DNA from: a virus
DNA: 22,341 nt
IMG/VR virus record: IMGVR_UViG_3300025767_001019
Location: 1-22,341 of that record
Direction: 5' to 3' (one strand)
Below the pieces are notes generated by a model. That model worked only from the letters and a program-made list of their open reading frames with translations, made no database searches and had not been told where the DNA came from. Of this stretch, positions 14,113 through 21,810 are shown piece after piece. The first letter of the stretch is position 1. Every line of letters begins with the position of its first letter. The position numbers and the translations under genes are program-made.

Positions 14113-15281
14113 TGTAGATCTACCCAGGCTATACCTGTGTATACTTGTAATTTTGTCTCTGTAGTATTAAACACAACCATACCAGCTGCCGGTGTTAGTG
14201 CATTTCGAACACCAGTTGTCATATTAGCAAATGTTGCTGCACCACCAAATACAGCGGTCTGTTGTGCATTTAATGTAAGTGCGGCTACTGTGCCTGTTAC
14301 TGGATTAGTTGTACCAAATACAATACTTCCAGGTACAAAACCTGCTGTAGGAGTACCGTCTACAGCTACTTGGATAACAGCCGCTGCGCCCGGATTATTA
14401 GCTGAGTCATAACCAAAATAGTTAATACCTAATATTTCATCTCCGTCTTGTACAGCTGCTCTAGATGCGTGTGTACCTCTTGATTTTGTAAAAACAACTG
14501 AAGAACCTACATCGGATTCTGTAGCTGCATCAATGTCAAAAAGTGAATAACCATCATCGGCGTTTCCGTCCGTAGTAATCTTAATACCAGCTTTATTATT
14601 ACCTGTTGAGTCTATGCCCGAAAGTCTTAAAATAGCAGTATTAACATCTTGTGTTGTAACAGTAGAGTTAACTACGTTACCTAATACTTGTCCGTTGAGT
14701 CCATCAATAACTGTAGTTGAATCATCAGCAAATACTGAACCAGTTACATCACCAGTTAAGTCACCAGTTACATTACCAGTTACTGCACCAGTATGTGTAC
14801 CTGCTGTATCGCCTGTAACATCACCTGTAACATCACCTGTAATGTTAATTTGGTAAGTAGCACCTACAACTAAGCCACCTGATTGATCGTCATTTGGAAC
14901 AAATTTTGTACCGTTCCATTTTAATACTTGTCCTACAGTAGGTACATTAGATGCTGTATCTACGTCTAGTAGTGCATTAATTGATTTATCTGATAGTATA
15001 GTTGCATCGCCTGGTTGAAACTCGTTATCACTGTCGTTCCATACAAGGCTTTGCCCTGCTGTTGGAGCAACAGAAGTAATATCTACATCGCTTAAATCAT
15101 CAACACTTAAGGTAGAGTTAGCAACGTCAACAGCAATACCACCTGTTGTAGCACCATCGCCTACATAAAGTTTCTTAGTATCTGTTGTGTATATTAATTC
15201 GCCTTCAGCTGGCACCGGCAAAGCTACACCGTCTAGTGTCAATCTTTGTGCATCTGTGCCTCTTCTTAATCGCAATGCCAT
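14109..15281 (-). CDS. Fibre-like virion protein with Mtd-type N-terminus
   Basis: A 390-aa protein. Residues 1-50 (MALRLRRGTDAQRL, then AEGELIYTTDTKKLYVGDG) match the N-terminal module shared by the major tropism determinant and many phage fibres, which attaches the protein to the virion. Two related units follow at about 58-92 and 99-131 (DLSDVDITSVAPTAGQSLVW and LLDVDTASNVPTVGQVLKW). A Gly-x-x-x repeat (GDVTGDVTG... to GDVTGS) covers residues 149-182 or so. The C-terminus (GMVVFNTTETKLQVYTG, then WVDLH) is a common fibre ending. GGGAG lies 9 nt before the ATG, downstream of a late octamer GATAAATA. It may be a short whisker or accessory fibre. The role in receptor binding is inferred. Confidence 0.8.
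   Translation of the reverse strand: MALRLRRGTDAQRLTLDGVALPVPAEGELIYTTDTKKLYVGDGATTGGIAVDVANSTLSVDDLSDVDITSVAPTAGQSLVWNDSDNEFQPGDATILSDKSINALLDVDTASNVPTVGQVLKWNGTKFVPNDDQSGGLVVGATYQINITGDVTGDVTGDTAGTHTGAVTGNVTGDLTGDVTGSVFADDSTTVIDGLNGQVLGNVVNSTVTTQDVNTAILRLSGIDSTGNNKAGIKITTDGNADDGYSLFDIDAATESDVGSSVVFTKSRGTHASRAAVQDGDEILGINYFGYDSANNPGAAAVIQVAVDGTPTAGFVPGSIVFGTTNPVTGTVAALTLNAQQTAVFGGAATFANMTTGVRNALTPAAGMVVFNTTETKLQVYTGIAWVDLH
14740..14856. repeat. 12-bp tandem repeat inside the fibre gene
   Basis: About ten 12-bp units run through this stretch. The last four are almost perfect (TCACCTGTAACA, units at 14809, 14821, 14833 and 14845). The earlier ones are the variant CCAGTTAcatca with changes in the second half. 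On the coding (minus) strand each unit gives four residues of the form G-D/N-V/x-T. Length change by slippage in whole units would keep the frame. Confidence 0.85.
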
Positions 15282-15316
15282 TTGTTATAACTCCCAATGA
15301 TTTAAGTTTACATATA

Positions 15317-15324
15317 TATTTATC
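15317..15324 (-). promoter_or_regulatory. Late promoter octamer of the fibre gene
   Basis: The minus strand reads GATAAATA, 35 nt before the ATG at 15281. The leader holds GGGAG. This is the ordinary arrangement for a structural late gene of a T4-like phage and serves as the internal comparison for the leaderless island promoters. Confidence 0.72.
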
Positions 15325-15333
15325 ATAAAAGAG

Positions 15334-15654
15334 TTATTTTCTTTTCTTCATAAATATCTTTGTACGTTTGGTAATATCCTTCTTTACACGTTCAATATCT
15401 ACCACAAAGTTCACACTTTGTAGTACATCTTCGTATTCTTGCATAAGGTCTTCCATACTTTGTTCGAACGCTTCTGCATTTTCGCCTATTGGAAGTTTAG
15501 GATCATTTTCTATAACCCATATTTTACCGTCTGTGAATGTGACTTCAACGGCCTTAATGTATTCAGTAGGAACAACTTTTATGTCGATATTACCGAGTAC
15601 TTCAGGCCATTTGTCAATAACTTGTTTGCTGAGTTTATTCTTCTTCTTAGGCAC
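15334..15654 (-). CDS. Small basic/acidic conserved phage protein, 106 aa
   Basis: Begins MPKKKNKLSKQVIDKWPEVL and ends with the basic run RVKKDITKRTKIFMKKRK. A small beta-rich core (VEVTFTDGKIWVIEND) is followed by an acidic helix (EQSMEDLMQEYEDVL). No membrane segment or known motif is seen. It overlaps the end of the upstream gene by 8 bases and is the last gene of the small unit driven from the octamer at 16534-16541. It resembles conserved hypotheticals found near structural genes in marine T4-like phages. I do not assign a function. Confidence 0.72.
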   Translation of the reverse strand: MPKKKNKLSKQVIDKWPEVLGNIDIKVVPTEYIKAVEVTFTDGKIWVIENDPKLPIGENAEAFEQSMEDLMQEYEDVLQSVNFVVDIERVKKDITKRTKIFMKKRK

Positions 15655-16246
15655 TTGCGGCGGACTTCTTACTACTTTTCTTAGTAGGTACTAGATCTTC
15701 CGCCTGTTCTCTTAAACGCTTCGCTTCTTTAAATAAAGTATCTGCTTGAGAACGGTATTGTGCTGCTAAGTCTTCGTCACTTAAAACATCGTTAGATGAT
15801 GGAGCAACTGGTGCTTCTGCAATCACAGGTTGTGGTGTTGTCTCAGACTTTTCAGAACCTTTGTCTTGAGGTTGTAGAGCTAAGTCTTCTACTGTAACAC
15901 CTTTTTGTGTTGCAATAGCATTATTAAGTTCTGACAACGTAACAGTATTCTGCATGTCTGGAGTCATTTCAATTTTATCAGTTGGCATCTTTGATAACTT
16001 ACCGGTTCCGGCAAATGCTCTAAGCATGTTTCTACCATCTGGTAATTGAGTTCTATCCATTGCTTCTGCGAGTTCGTATGCTGTTTGACCTGCATTACTT
16101 TCAACCAAGTTCATTAACGCATCATGTGCGTCTGATTCAAGACTGTCAGTGAATACAACTAAACATTGATCTGCTTCTTTAGGCACGACTCTATACGCTA
16201 CTACGCAACGTCTTTTTGGATTAATTTGTCTACCAATATGTTTCAT
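15647..16246 (-). CDS. Conserved phage hypothetical with Pro/Ala-rich linker, 199 aa
   Basis: The first 75 residues look folded and conserved (RQINPKRRCVVAYRVVPKEA, then ALMNLVESNAGQTAYELAEAM, with DRTQLPDGRN). Residues 110-150 are a low-complexity linker rich in Pro, Ala, Ser and Thr. The last 45 residues form a probable amphipathic helix (QADTLFKEAKRLREQAEDLV) and a Lys/Ser tail. An AGGAG within the end of the upstream gene serves as ribosome site. It is the middle gene of a three-gene late unit. The family seems shared by marine T4-like phages, but no function is known to me. Confidence 0.75.
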   Translation of the reverse strand: MKHIGRQINPKRRCVVAYRVVPKEADQCLVVFTDSLESDAHDALMNLVESNAGQTAYELAEAMDRTQLPDGRNMLRAFAGTGKLSKMPTDKIEMTPDMQNTVTLSELNNAIATQKGVTVEDLALQPQDKGSEKSETTPQPVIAEAPVAPSSNDVLSDEDLAAQYRSQADTLFKEAKRLREQAEDLVPTKKSSKKSAASA

Positions 16247-16247
16247 A

Positions 16248-16496
16248 TTATTCTCCTGTTGGAGCCTCTTGTGCTTCCGTGTTAGCTTCTTGTTGTGCTT
16301 GTACAGCGTTTAAGAATGCTTCTAATTTACTATACACCGTACCGACAGTAGTCATTTCGTTAGGCTTAAAAGCGCCACGAGTTGATGCAACATCAATAAT
16401 TGATTTCATTGCTGTCAGATCCTGTACAGTAAGATCTGGTGCAGGTGCTTGTTGTTGTTCAGTAGCAGGTGCTTCTGTTTTGTTTTCGTCGCTCAT
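16248..16496 (-). CDS. Small conserved phage hypothetical, 82 aa
   Basis: The ends are low-complexity and rich in Glu, Gln, Ala and Pro. The central part, LTVQDLTAMKSIIDVASTRG followed by FKPNEMTTVGTVYSKLEAFL, is probably two helices. This core is familiar from small hypothetical proteins of marine T4-like phages. AGGAGA lies 9 nt before the ATG, and a late octamer is at 16534-16541. It leads the three-gene unit. The function is unknown. Confidence 0.75.
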   Translation of the reverse strand: MSDENKTEAPATEQQQAPAPDLTVQDLTAMKSIIDVASTRGAFKPNEMTTVGTVYSKLEAFLNAVQAQQEANTEAQEAPTGE

Positions 16497-16533
16497 AATT
16501 TATATTCTCCTATATTAATATATATGCGTACTT

Positions 16534-16541
16534 TATTTATT
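16534..16541 (-). promoter_or_regulatory. Late promoter octamer AATAAATA
   Basis: The minus strand reads AATAAATA about 37 nt before the ATG at 16496, with AGGAGA in the leader. It overlaps the stop codon of the upstream 89-aa gene. Confidence 0.65.
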
Positions 16542-16806
16542 TGTACTTCAGATGTGGACACGCCAACATGAAATAACTTGCTTCTTTTGGATCTTCAAAT
16601 CCTACTTTAATATTACTATGTCCAAAGGTACGAGTCTTTTCTCGTGAAACATAATATCTATTTTTCAAATTTTCAAATATCCACTTTTCAATACTACTTT
16701 CCATATTGTAGGAAATAGGTAAACTAACAACTTCAAAATGCCTAGGCAAATATTGAGTGCTGCGTACCTTAAAGTAGTTTAAAGGGTTAGGCTGTTTGAG
16801 CTTCAT
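16537..16806 (-). CDS. Small phage hypothetical, 89 aa
   Basis: Starts MKLKQPNPLNYFKVRSTQYL and ends ASYFMLACPHLKYK. It is a mixed alpha/beta small protein with a basic middle (NLKNRYYVSREKTRTFG). A TTG six codons upstream (16824) extends the frame. I prefer the ATG at 16806 because GGAG lies 12 nt before it and TTG has no better site. Either way it overlaps the end of the VWA gene by about 20 bases or more and is probably co-transcribed from the sigma70-type promoter of that gene. The function is unknown. Confidence 0.65.
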   Translation of the reverse strand: MKLKQPNPLNYFKVRSTQYLPRHFEVVSLPISYNMESSIEKWIFENLKNRYYVSREKTRTFGHSNIKVGFEDPKEASYFMLACPHLKYK

Positions 16807-18094
16807 AATGAGCTGTAACTCCAAATGGGGCTAATAGTTCTTTATTATGATTACTGTGAATAATAAACACTGTATCACAGTAGTCGGGATCTCCCCAGCT
16901 ATCCCATGCATAACCGTCAGTAAACATTAAAAACTTTTTAGGCGTAATGCCTTGGTCTTTCATGTATGTCCAGTTACACATAAAGTCAGTACCACCACCG
17001 CCTAAGATTTCATATGACATCAAATCTTGGCCTTCTGCGGCAGTAAAGTCTTCTTCGTTATATACACCAGTATCAAAGCACCACAATTTAATTGCATAGT
17101 CTTTGTACTCGTCCATAATACCTTTTACTTCAGTTAAGAAATCAGTTGCCTGATCATTGCCAATTGAACCACTCATATCGATTGCAATACATAAGTCGAT
17201 AGTATCTTGGAAGTTCATTCCAGGCAATATAGCACCAGTGTGCCAACCTTTACGTGAAGGACGACTAAATGTATAGTCGCTTTTAATTGTTGATTGAATT
17301 TGCTGACGAAGCAGATCACGCCAATTGATCTTAGGCTCTGTAAGCTCTTTGATCATACGTTCGACACCTTTAGGAACATTACCAGCACCTGCACTCTGTG
17401 CGGCTGTTATCATGTTCTCTTTTATTTCGTCACGTATCTTTTTAAGTTCTTCTTTAGAGTAAGTAGGTTTTTTACCGTCTTTACCTTTGCCGTCATCTTT
17501 GCCGTCTTTACCAGATGAACCATTTTCGTCACCGTCACCGTCGGTCCAGTCAATGTGCTCGTCAAGTAATTCGCCTAATGCGTTAAGTTGTTCTTCGTCA
17601 TACTTTTCAAATAGGTCGTCATAAACTTCTTCTGAAGACCAATCTTCGTATTTAAAGTCTTGGTAACAGTCAACAATTTTAGGCTTAGTACCAATGCTGT
17701 CTCTTACAAGAATATTGTTTACAACGTAGTCTTGTGCAATATTAGACAGCATAGCATCTAAGTTGCGGCCTTGCCAAGTTCTACGTTCTAAGTGATCAAA
17801 TACACAATGTAAAATTTCGTGTGCAATAACAAACTCAATTTCTTTATTGTCCATTGCATTAAAGAACTGAGTGTTAAAAAATAAGTTTCTGCCATCTACG
17901 GCTGCTGTAGGACACCAGTCGTCTGCGGCTTGGATTTTAAGGCGTGTTGCCATATTACCAAAGAAAGGATGCTTGAGAAGAAGTCCTACTCGTGCAACAA
18001 TAATGCGATCAAGTACATCTTCACGCATTACTTTAAGTTCGGATTCAGTAATGTCTGGATTAGGTGACCAGTTCTTTTTACCTTCTACGCTCAT
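16787..18094 (-). CDS. VWA-domain protein with HEILH metallopeptidase-like motif
   Basis: A 435-aa protein. The N-terminal half contains FVIAHEILHCVFDH with H92-E93-x2-H96, a zinc-binding HExxH signature, as in the putative metallopeptidase domain of DUF2201 proteins. A low-complexity Gly/Asp/Lys linker covers about residues 184-210. The C-terminal half is a von Willebrand factor A domain with a MIDAS motif D306-M-S-G-S310, plus GGGGTD at 365-370 and FTDGY at 391-395. In cellular pairs such VWA proteins work with a MoxR ATPase to mature or remodel other proteins, and a moxR gene lies directly upstream. It has its own sigma70-type promoter, and AAAGGA 8 nt before the ATG. A role in assembling a phage or host complex is inferred. 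Confidence 0.88.
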   Translation of the reverse strand: MSVEGKKNWSPNPDITESELKVMREDVLDRIIVARVGLLLKHPFFGNMATRLKIQAADDWCPTAAVDGRNLFFNTQFFNAMDNKEIEFVIAHEILHCVFDHLERRTWQGRNLDAMLSNIAQDYVVNNILVRDSIGTKPKIVDCYQDFKYEDWSSEEVYDDLFEKYDEEQLNALGELLDEHIDWTDGDGDENGSSGKDGKDDGKGKDGKKPTYSKEELKKIRDEIKENMITAAQSAGAGNVPKGVERMIKELTEPKINWRDLLRQQIQSTIKSDYTFSRPSRKGWHTGAILPGMNFQDTIDLCIAIDMSGSIGNDQATDFLTEVKGIMDEYKDYAIKLWCFDTGVYNEEDFTAAEGQDLMSYEILGGGGTDFMCNWTYMKDQGITPKKFLMFTDGYAWDSWGDPDYCDTVFIIHSNHNKELLAPFGVTAHYEAQTA

Positions 18095-18124
18095 GTGCTA
18101 TGTCCTTTCTAAGTTTATATATAT

Positions 18125-18153
18125 ATTATAACAAGATTTCTTGGTGTTGTCAA
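18125..18153 (-). promoter_or_regulatory. Sigma70-type promoter of the VWA gene
   Basis: TTGACA (18153-18148) and TATAAT (18130-18125) are both perfect consensus on the minus strand and are separated by 17 bases. The gene starts about 31 nt after the -10 box. This is an early-type phage promoter read by the host RNA polymerase. Confidence 0.88.
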
Positions 18154-18160
18154 CCAGAAA

Positions 18161-18192
18161 AGGTGAAAGGGCGAGTATTAACCCGCCCTTTC
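18161..18192 (-). terminator. Rho-independent terminator after moxR
   Basis: On the minus strand GAAAGGGCG (18192-18184) pairs perfectly with CGCCCTTTC (18173-18165) around a 10-nt loop. It is followed by ACCTTTTC, a weak T-tract. It lies six bases past the moxR stop codon and just before the VWA promoter, so the two genes are insulated from each other. Confidence 0.8.
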
Positions 18193-18197
18193 TATTC

Positions 18198-19286
18198 TTA
18201 AGAACCCTGTGCAGCCTTAATATACTTACCATAACGTTCATGGAATTCATCAAAGCAATCTACAGCGTCCGGATCAATGGGCAATGAATACTGAGTAAGT
18301 GCGAGCTTAATGCCCATTACAACTAATTCAGTATCAAAGTTATCCATTGAAAATCGCAGGAAGTTATTAACTTTCTTATCGAAGTCTTTGTCGTTCTTGT
18401 TATCAGCTTCTTGTAGCTCATAACACAATGACACAGTGAGGGAATACATAGCACTGATTTCTTTACTGGCCATCTCCTTGACTTTTCCTGCTAAAATGTC
18501 ACTTGGATTAGGCATCTGAGACGCAACTTTACGGTGCGCCATAAACTTGACAGCCAAGCCTTCTCCAACTGACCCACTAACTAAATCTGTAGTAGTGGTT
18601 TCGTCTACATCGTCTGCGAGCAATTCGCTTACAAACGACCAAGAACGAGGTGTTGCAAATGAACGACTTGCACTTCTTGGATCGAAGTCATATAAGTCTT
18701 TCTTTGCAAATGTTAAGTAACCAACAACGTCTTTGTGTTGATTGTTGTTAACAGCCCACTGGAACCAGTCATCAAATGATACAGCAAGTTCTAAGTGGAT
18801 AAAACGGTTTGCTAACGGAGCAGGCATTCTGTAAGTAACACCTTTGTCAGCTTCACGGTTACCAGCCGCAATAATTACAACATTGTCTGGCAACTTATAT
18901 TGCCCAACTCTGCGGTTAAGAATCAGCTGATATGCAGCCGCTTGTACAGCAGGCGCCGCTGAGTTCATTTCGTCTAAGAACAAAACGACATAGTCGAATT
19001 GTGATGCAAATTCTTCTGTAGGAAGTTCTGCTGGTGCGCCCCACACCATTGTACCTGAGTTGCTGTCAAAGTACGGAATACCTTTAATGTCTGTAGGTTC
19101 CCAAAGTGACAAACGAATGTCGATCAAATGCGAGTTACCAAGGTCTTCGGTAATTTGTCTAACAATATCAGACTTACCAATGCCTGGAGGCCCCCAAAGG
19201 AAGATAGGACGATTCTTGCGAATAGCATGATTAATGCTTGACTTTGCGCCGTTCGGCGAAACTGTTCTTGTGATTACGTTTTCCAT
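18198..19286 (-). CDS. MoxR-family AAA+ ATPase
   Basis: A 362-aa AAA+ protein. The Walker A motif is GPPGIGKS at residues 32-39, Walker B is VLFLDEMN at 101-108, and AAGNRE at 140-145 fits sensor 1. The MPAPLANRF element at 154-162 with R161 fits the arginine-finger region of MoxR proteins. The MoxR branch has helper ATPases that act with VWA partners, and here the VWA gene is next downstream. It has a sigma70-type promoter and a leader of about 50 nt with AGAGG. A hairpin terminator follows its stop codon. Separate promoters would allow the ATPase and its partner to be made in different amounts. The client protein is unknown. Confidence 0.9.
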   Translation of the reverse strand: MENVITRTVSPNGAKSSINHAIRKNRPIFLWGPPGIGKSDIVRQITEDLGNSHLIDIRLSLWEPTDIKGIPYFDSNSGTMVWGAPAELPTEEFASQFDYVVLFLDEMNSAAPAVQAAAYQLILNRRVGQYKLPDNVVIIAAGNREADKGVTYRMPAPLANRFIHLELAVSFDDWFQWAVNNNQHKDVVGYLTFAKKDLYDFDPRSASRSFATPRSWSFVSELLADDVDETTTTDLVSGSVGEGLAVKFMAHRKVASQMPNPSDILAGKVKEMASKEISAMYSLTVSLCYELQEADNKNDKDFDKKVNNFLRFSMDNFDTELVVMGIKLALTQYSLPIDPDAVDCFDEFHERYGKYIKAAQGS

Positions 19287-19334
19287 ATTGTATTACCTCT
19301 TAGTTATCAGTGCGAATTTCTAACTTATGTATAT

Positions 19335-19363
19335 ATAATACTACCAATTGGGGGTAATGTCAA
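19335..19363 (-). promoter_or_regulatory. Sigma70-type promoter of moxR
   Basis: TTGACA (19363-19358) and TATTAT (19340-19335) lie 17 bases apart on the minus strand. The ATG is 48 nt after the -10 box. It occupies the 96-base gap between the upstream 130-aa gene and moxR. Confidence 0.85.
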
Positions 19364-19382
19364 CCGTTTTCTGCAGTTTTTT

Positions 19383-19775
19383 TTAATTATTTTCGTCTTT
19401 ATTTTGACGAGATAACGCTTTAGTAAGTCCATACTTACGTAGATCACCTGAGAAAAGAGACAGTTCGACCGCCTTCTTTTGGTGTGTTACTTGAATAGAT
19501 CTTGGTCCTATGTAGTAAGGACAGTCAATAAACTTGTCTAAAAAGATAATAACTTGAGTTGTCATCGGCATATCATGTGGATAAGGTACATCGTATGTTG
19601 CTACTTCTGCTTGTGTAAGTACATCTAATCCTGCGTCTGTAAGTCTAAGTCCACCAGTGTCCTTGCTACGTGTATTATGCCACCACAAAGGCATATGCTC
19701 CTTAACAGATAAGTCGTTAAAACTTTTACCTAGTTCTTTTAGGAATAACTTTGTGTAGGTTTCTTTCCAGTTCAT
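19383..19775 (-). CDS. Conserved phage hypothetical, 130 aa
   Basis: Begins MNWKETYTKLFLKELGKSF. Later parts include PLWWHNTRSKDTGGLRLTDA and VPYPHDMPMTTQVIIFLDKF. The second half (GPRSIQVTHQKKAVELSLFS) looks like a small beta sheet. The GGLRLTDAGLDVL segment resembles a winged-helix-like turn, but this is too weak for a call. Its ATG overlaps the stop of the upstream gene (ATGA). It ends the small gene set that begins at 20059. The function is unknown. Confidence 0.72.
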   Translation of the reverse strand: MNWKETYTKLFLKELGKSFNDLSVKEHMPLWWHNTRSKDTGGLRLTDAGLDVLTQAEVATYDVPYPHDMPMTTQVIIFLDKFIDCPYYIGPRSIQVTHQKKAVELSLFSGDLRKYGLTKALSRQNKDENN

Positions 19776-20059
19776 TCAGTTACAATTTCGCCTGTTGACA
19801 ATTTATACACAAAGAAGTCTTCACATGAAAACAGTTCGTTAAGTTTTTGTGCTAAGTTGTGGGCATGCCCTGGATTAGAAAAACTTGTTTTCTTATATTT
19901 TGGTCCAGGATAATTTGTTAAAGCGTTTGAACTTTTTAAATTGAATGGTTTATCTTTATAGAATACGGCCCAGATAGCATCAGCATCTAAGACTTGCTCA
20001 CATCTATAATTCTTTTTGTTTACATGTTCTAAAAGAACATTTGGCTTTGGTCTGCTCAT
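19772..20059 (-). CDS. Small phage hypothetical, 95 aa
   Basis: Starts MSRPKPNVLLEHVNKKNYRC. The middle part (DADAIWAVFYKDKPFNLKSS) is followed by PGPKYKKTSFSNPGHAHNLA, and the end is KLSTGEIVTE. It is probably a compact alpha/beta fold. AAGGT lies about 8 nt before the ATG, downstream of a late octamer GATAAATA, so this unit could be expressed late although it lies among early genes. It is coupled by ATGA to the next gene. The function is unknown. Confidence 0.72.
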   Translation of the reverse strand: MSRPKPNVLLEHVNKKNYRCEQVLDADAIWAVFYKDKPFNLKSSNALTNYPGPKYKKTSFSNPGHAHNLAQKLNELFSCEDFFVYKLSTGEIVTE

Positions 20060-20087
20060 ATATACGTACCTTAATTAACTACGTATA

Positions 20088-20095
20088 TATTTATC
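20088..20095 (-). promoter_or_regulatory. Late promoter octamer GATAAATA
   Basis: The minus strand reads GATAAATA 28 nt before the ATG at 20059. The leader contains AAGGT. It sits downstream of the RNase H unit, which has a sigma70-type promoter. Confidence 0.68.
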
Positions 20096-20118
20096 TCTTT
20101 TTTGAGTTAAATGCTAGT

Positions 20119-20373
20119 TTATTTCCACTCAGTACCACCGTCTAATTGCACCTCTACGGGCTCATTGTCTAGTGTTTGTACATGTTCTTTAATAAACTGT
20201 TCCATGTCTCCATTGAGTCGAGACATCACTTCTCCTAGTGTAAATGCTAATCTTTTTGCTGTATCGATGTCAATTCTAACATCTTTAGCTCTACTAGCGT
20301 CAGCACTCTTAACAGTTTGAATAAACTGTTGTACTGGAAAAGTGTTTATTGGATCAAGATTTTTGGTTTGCAT
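20119..20373 (-). CDS. Small phage hypothetical, 84 aa
   Basis: Begins MQTKNLDPINTFPVQQFIQT and is rich in helix-forming residues through DTAKRLAFTLGEVMSRL. It is acidic at the end (EPVEVQLDGGTEWK). It overlaps the end of the 156-aa gene by 20 bases and is the third gene of the RNase H unit. No motif is recognised. Confidence 0.7.
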   Translation of the reverse strand: MQTKNLDPINTFPVQQFIQTVKSADASRAKDVRIDIDTAKRLAFTLGEVMSRLNGDMEQFIKEHVQTLDNEPVEVQLDGGTEWK

Positions 20374-20824
20374 TTGACAGTTCCTGACGCATAGTAAGAT
20401 CGTTTTTAAATGGACCTTTGTAGTTGTAACGTTCTAATGTAATTAGTTTAGGACAAAAACTCTTTACCCAACCTTTGTCAAAGTGGATAATGTAGTATCC
20501 TGCACAATATAAACTCTTGCTCTTACGACTTTTAGTAAACAATGCAAACTTACGATGTACATCATAAATTACATTGTAAGGTGTAGTGCTAGTTGGAAAC
20601 CCATAAATTTCTTTTTCAGTTTCAAACTGTACTGAAGGCTCTTTATCAAATATAGTAAGCCCAAGCTCGTTTTTTAATTGTTTTTTGTTTTCAAAGAATG
20701 CAACACCGTTGTTTGCAGAGAACATAAACTTTTCGTCATTGAAACTCAAGGTTCCTAACTTCTCACCTTCTTCTTCAACAATCCAGAACTTGTCTTTTAG
20801 TATTGTTTTTGCTTTTATGCTCAT
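20354..20824 (-). CDS. Conserved phage hypothetical, 156 aa
   Basis: Starts MSIKAKTILKDKFWIVEEEG, then GTLSFNDEKFMFSANNGVAF. The pattern of short strands and a basic middle (FALFTKSRKSKSLYCAGYYI) suggests a beta-rich protein. Similar proteins are common next to replication genes in marine T4-like phages. The ATG overlaps the RNase H stop (ATGA), so the two are translationally coupled. A role in nucleic acid metabolism is possible only from context. Confidence 0.74.
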   Translation of the reverse strand: MSIKAKTILKDKFWIVEEEGEKLGTLSFNDEKFMFSANNGVAFFENKKQLKNELGLTIFDKEPSVQFETEKEIYGFPTSTTPYNVIYDVHRKFALFTKSRKSKSLYCAGYYIIHFDKGWVKSFCPKLITLERYNYKGPFKNDLTMRQELSNANQKS

Positions 20825-21810
20825 TTAATATATCTCGCTTGTAAAGGTTCTGCGTAGTATTGAGCCTGATCAGCAATACGTTGCATATCCCATTTAGCAC
20901 AGAACTTCATAAGACGCATACCAACTTGTGCTATTTCCTTAGGATTATCTGTTGCTTCGTTAATTGTTTCATCTATAATAGCACGTATCTCTGCAGGTTG
21001 TGCTGTTAAATCACATAGCACAACATTACGTTGATAGTCATCTAGTACACGATGTTCTACACCTTCATGATCAGTCCAACGCTGTAGCATCATGTTATTC
21101 CAGTTGTAACCTTTTGTACTCTTATCTTCGTATGCTTCAATAAGGCCTACTTTGTTCTTAGTGCCTTTCTTACGTACACCTGGATATGCACTGAATACAT
21201 TATCACTAGTGTCGCCACGCATACACTTTTCAAACAACATAAAGTCAGGATCGGGTGCAGGCTTTTCTAATTTAGTTTTCTTGTCTATTACAGGATTACC
21301 TTTCTTATCAAAGTAACCTTCGTGTGTAATAGTTAAGTCTTGTATGCCACTATACTGTGTTACGTTAGGTGCAATAAGTTGTGCAAAGTCGCCATCTGTA
21401 CTAATAATAACATGCTTGTCATTAGGGTGTGCTTGTACCCAACCTGCAATAAGATCATCTGCTTCTAGTTGTTTGTGTCGCATAACAGTACAGTTAGTCT
21501 TGTCGCTAACAAAGTCTTTAAACTCGTCAAAGATTTCCCAAAACACTGTATCTTCTTCTGACTCAGTTACAGTCATCTTATCACGTGCAACTTGTCTGTT
21601 ACGCTTGTAAGGTTCGTAAAAGTCTTTACGCCAGCTACGACCTTCTAAGCAAAACACAACATGTGTGCCGTTAAAGTCTTGCCATGCCTTCTTAACACTG
21701 TTAAGTGTAATATGCATAGCCATGCCTACCTTAGTATCAATGTCGCCACGTACTACATGCCTTGCACGGAAAAATGTGTTAGCTGTATCTACTAGAATAT
21801 ATGTTGCCAT
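20821..21810 (-). CDS. rnh: T4 RNase H/FEN-family 5'-3' nuclease
   Basis: A 329-aa protein with the acidic residues of the FEN/T4 RNase H family. D8 is in ILVDTANTFFRARH at the start, E116 with D118-D119 in QLEADDLIAG, D139-x-D141 in STDGDFAQL, and D200 with D203 in MRGDTSDNV, followed by AYPGVRKKG, a helix-hairpin-helix-like DNA-binding turn. T4 RNase H (305 aa) removes RNA primers and some adjacent DNA from lagging-strand fragments, and this should do the same. It has a perfect sigma70-type promoter, as expected for an early replication gene, and AAAGG 7-8 nt before the ATG. The two genes downstream are coupled to it. Confidence 0.92.
   Translation of the reverse strand: MATYILVDTANTFFRARHVVRGDIDTKVGMAMHITLNSVKKAWQDFNGTHVVFCLEGRSWRKDFYEPYKRNRQVARDKMTVTESEEDTVFWEIFDEFKDFVSDKTNCTVMRHKQLEADDLIAGWVQAHPNDKHVIISTDGDFAQLIAPNVTQYSGIQDLTITHEGYFDKKGNPVIDKKTKLEKPAPDPDFMLFEKCMRGDTSDNVFSAYPGVRKKGTKNKVGLIEAYEDKSTKGYNWNNMMLQRWTDHEGVEHRVLDDYQRNVVLCDLTAQPAEIRAIIDETINEATDNPKEIAQVGMRLMKFCAKWDMQRIADQAQYYAEPLQARYIK

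Noticed and set aside
14137-14856. Open frames on the plus strand opposite the fibre gene
   Set aside because: They are the reverse of a low-complexity, repeat-rich coding region, with Val/Pro/Thr-biased translations and no ribosome site. The minus frame has clear fibre motifs.
16279-16518. Cys/Ser/Val-rich open frame on the plus strand that could look like a membrane or lipoprotein gene
   Set aside because: It mirrors the Glu/Gln/Ala-rich minus-strand gene, which has a strong Shine-Dalgarno site and promoter.
20821-21810. Calling the nuclease a DNA polymerase I 5'-3' exonuclease domain of the host
   Set aside because: The size, the phage small-gene context and the early-type promoter fit the phage RNase H/FEN protein. 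No polymerase domain follows.
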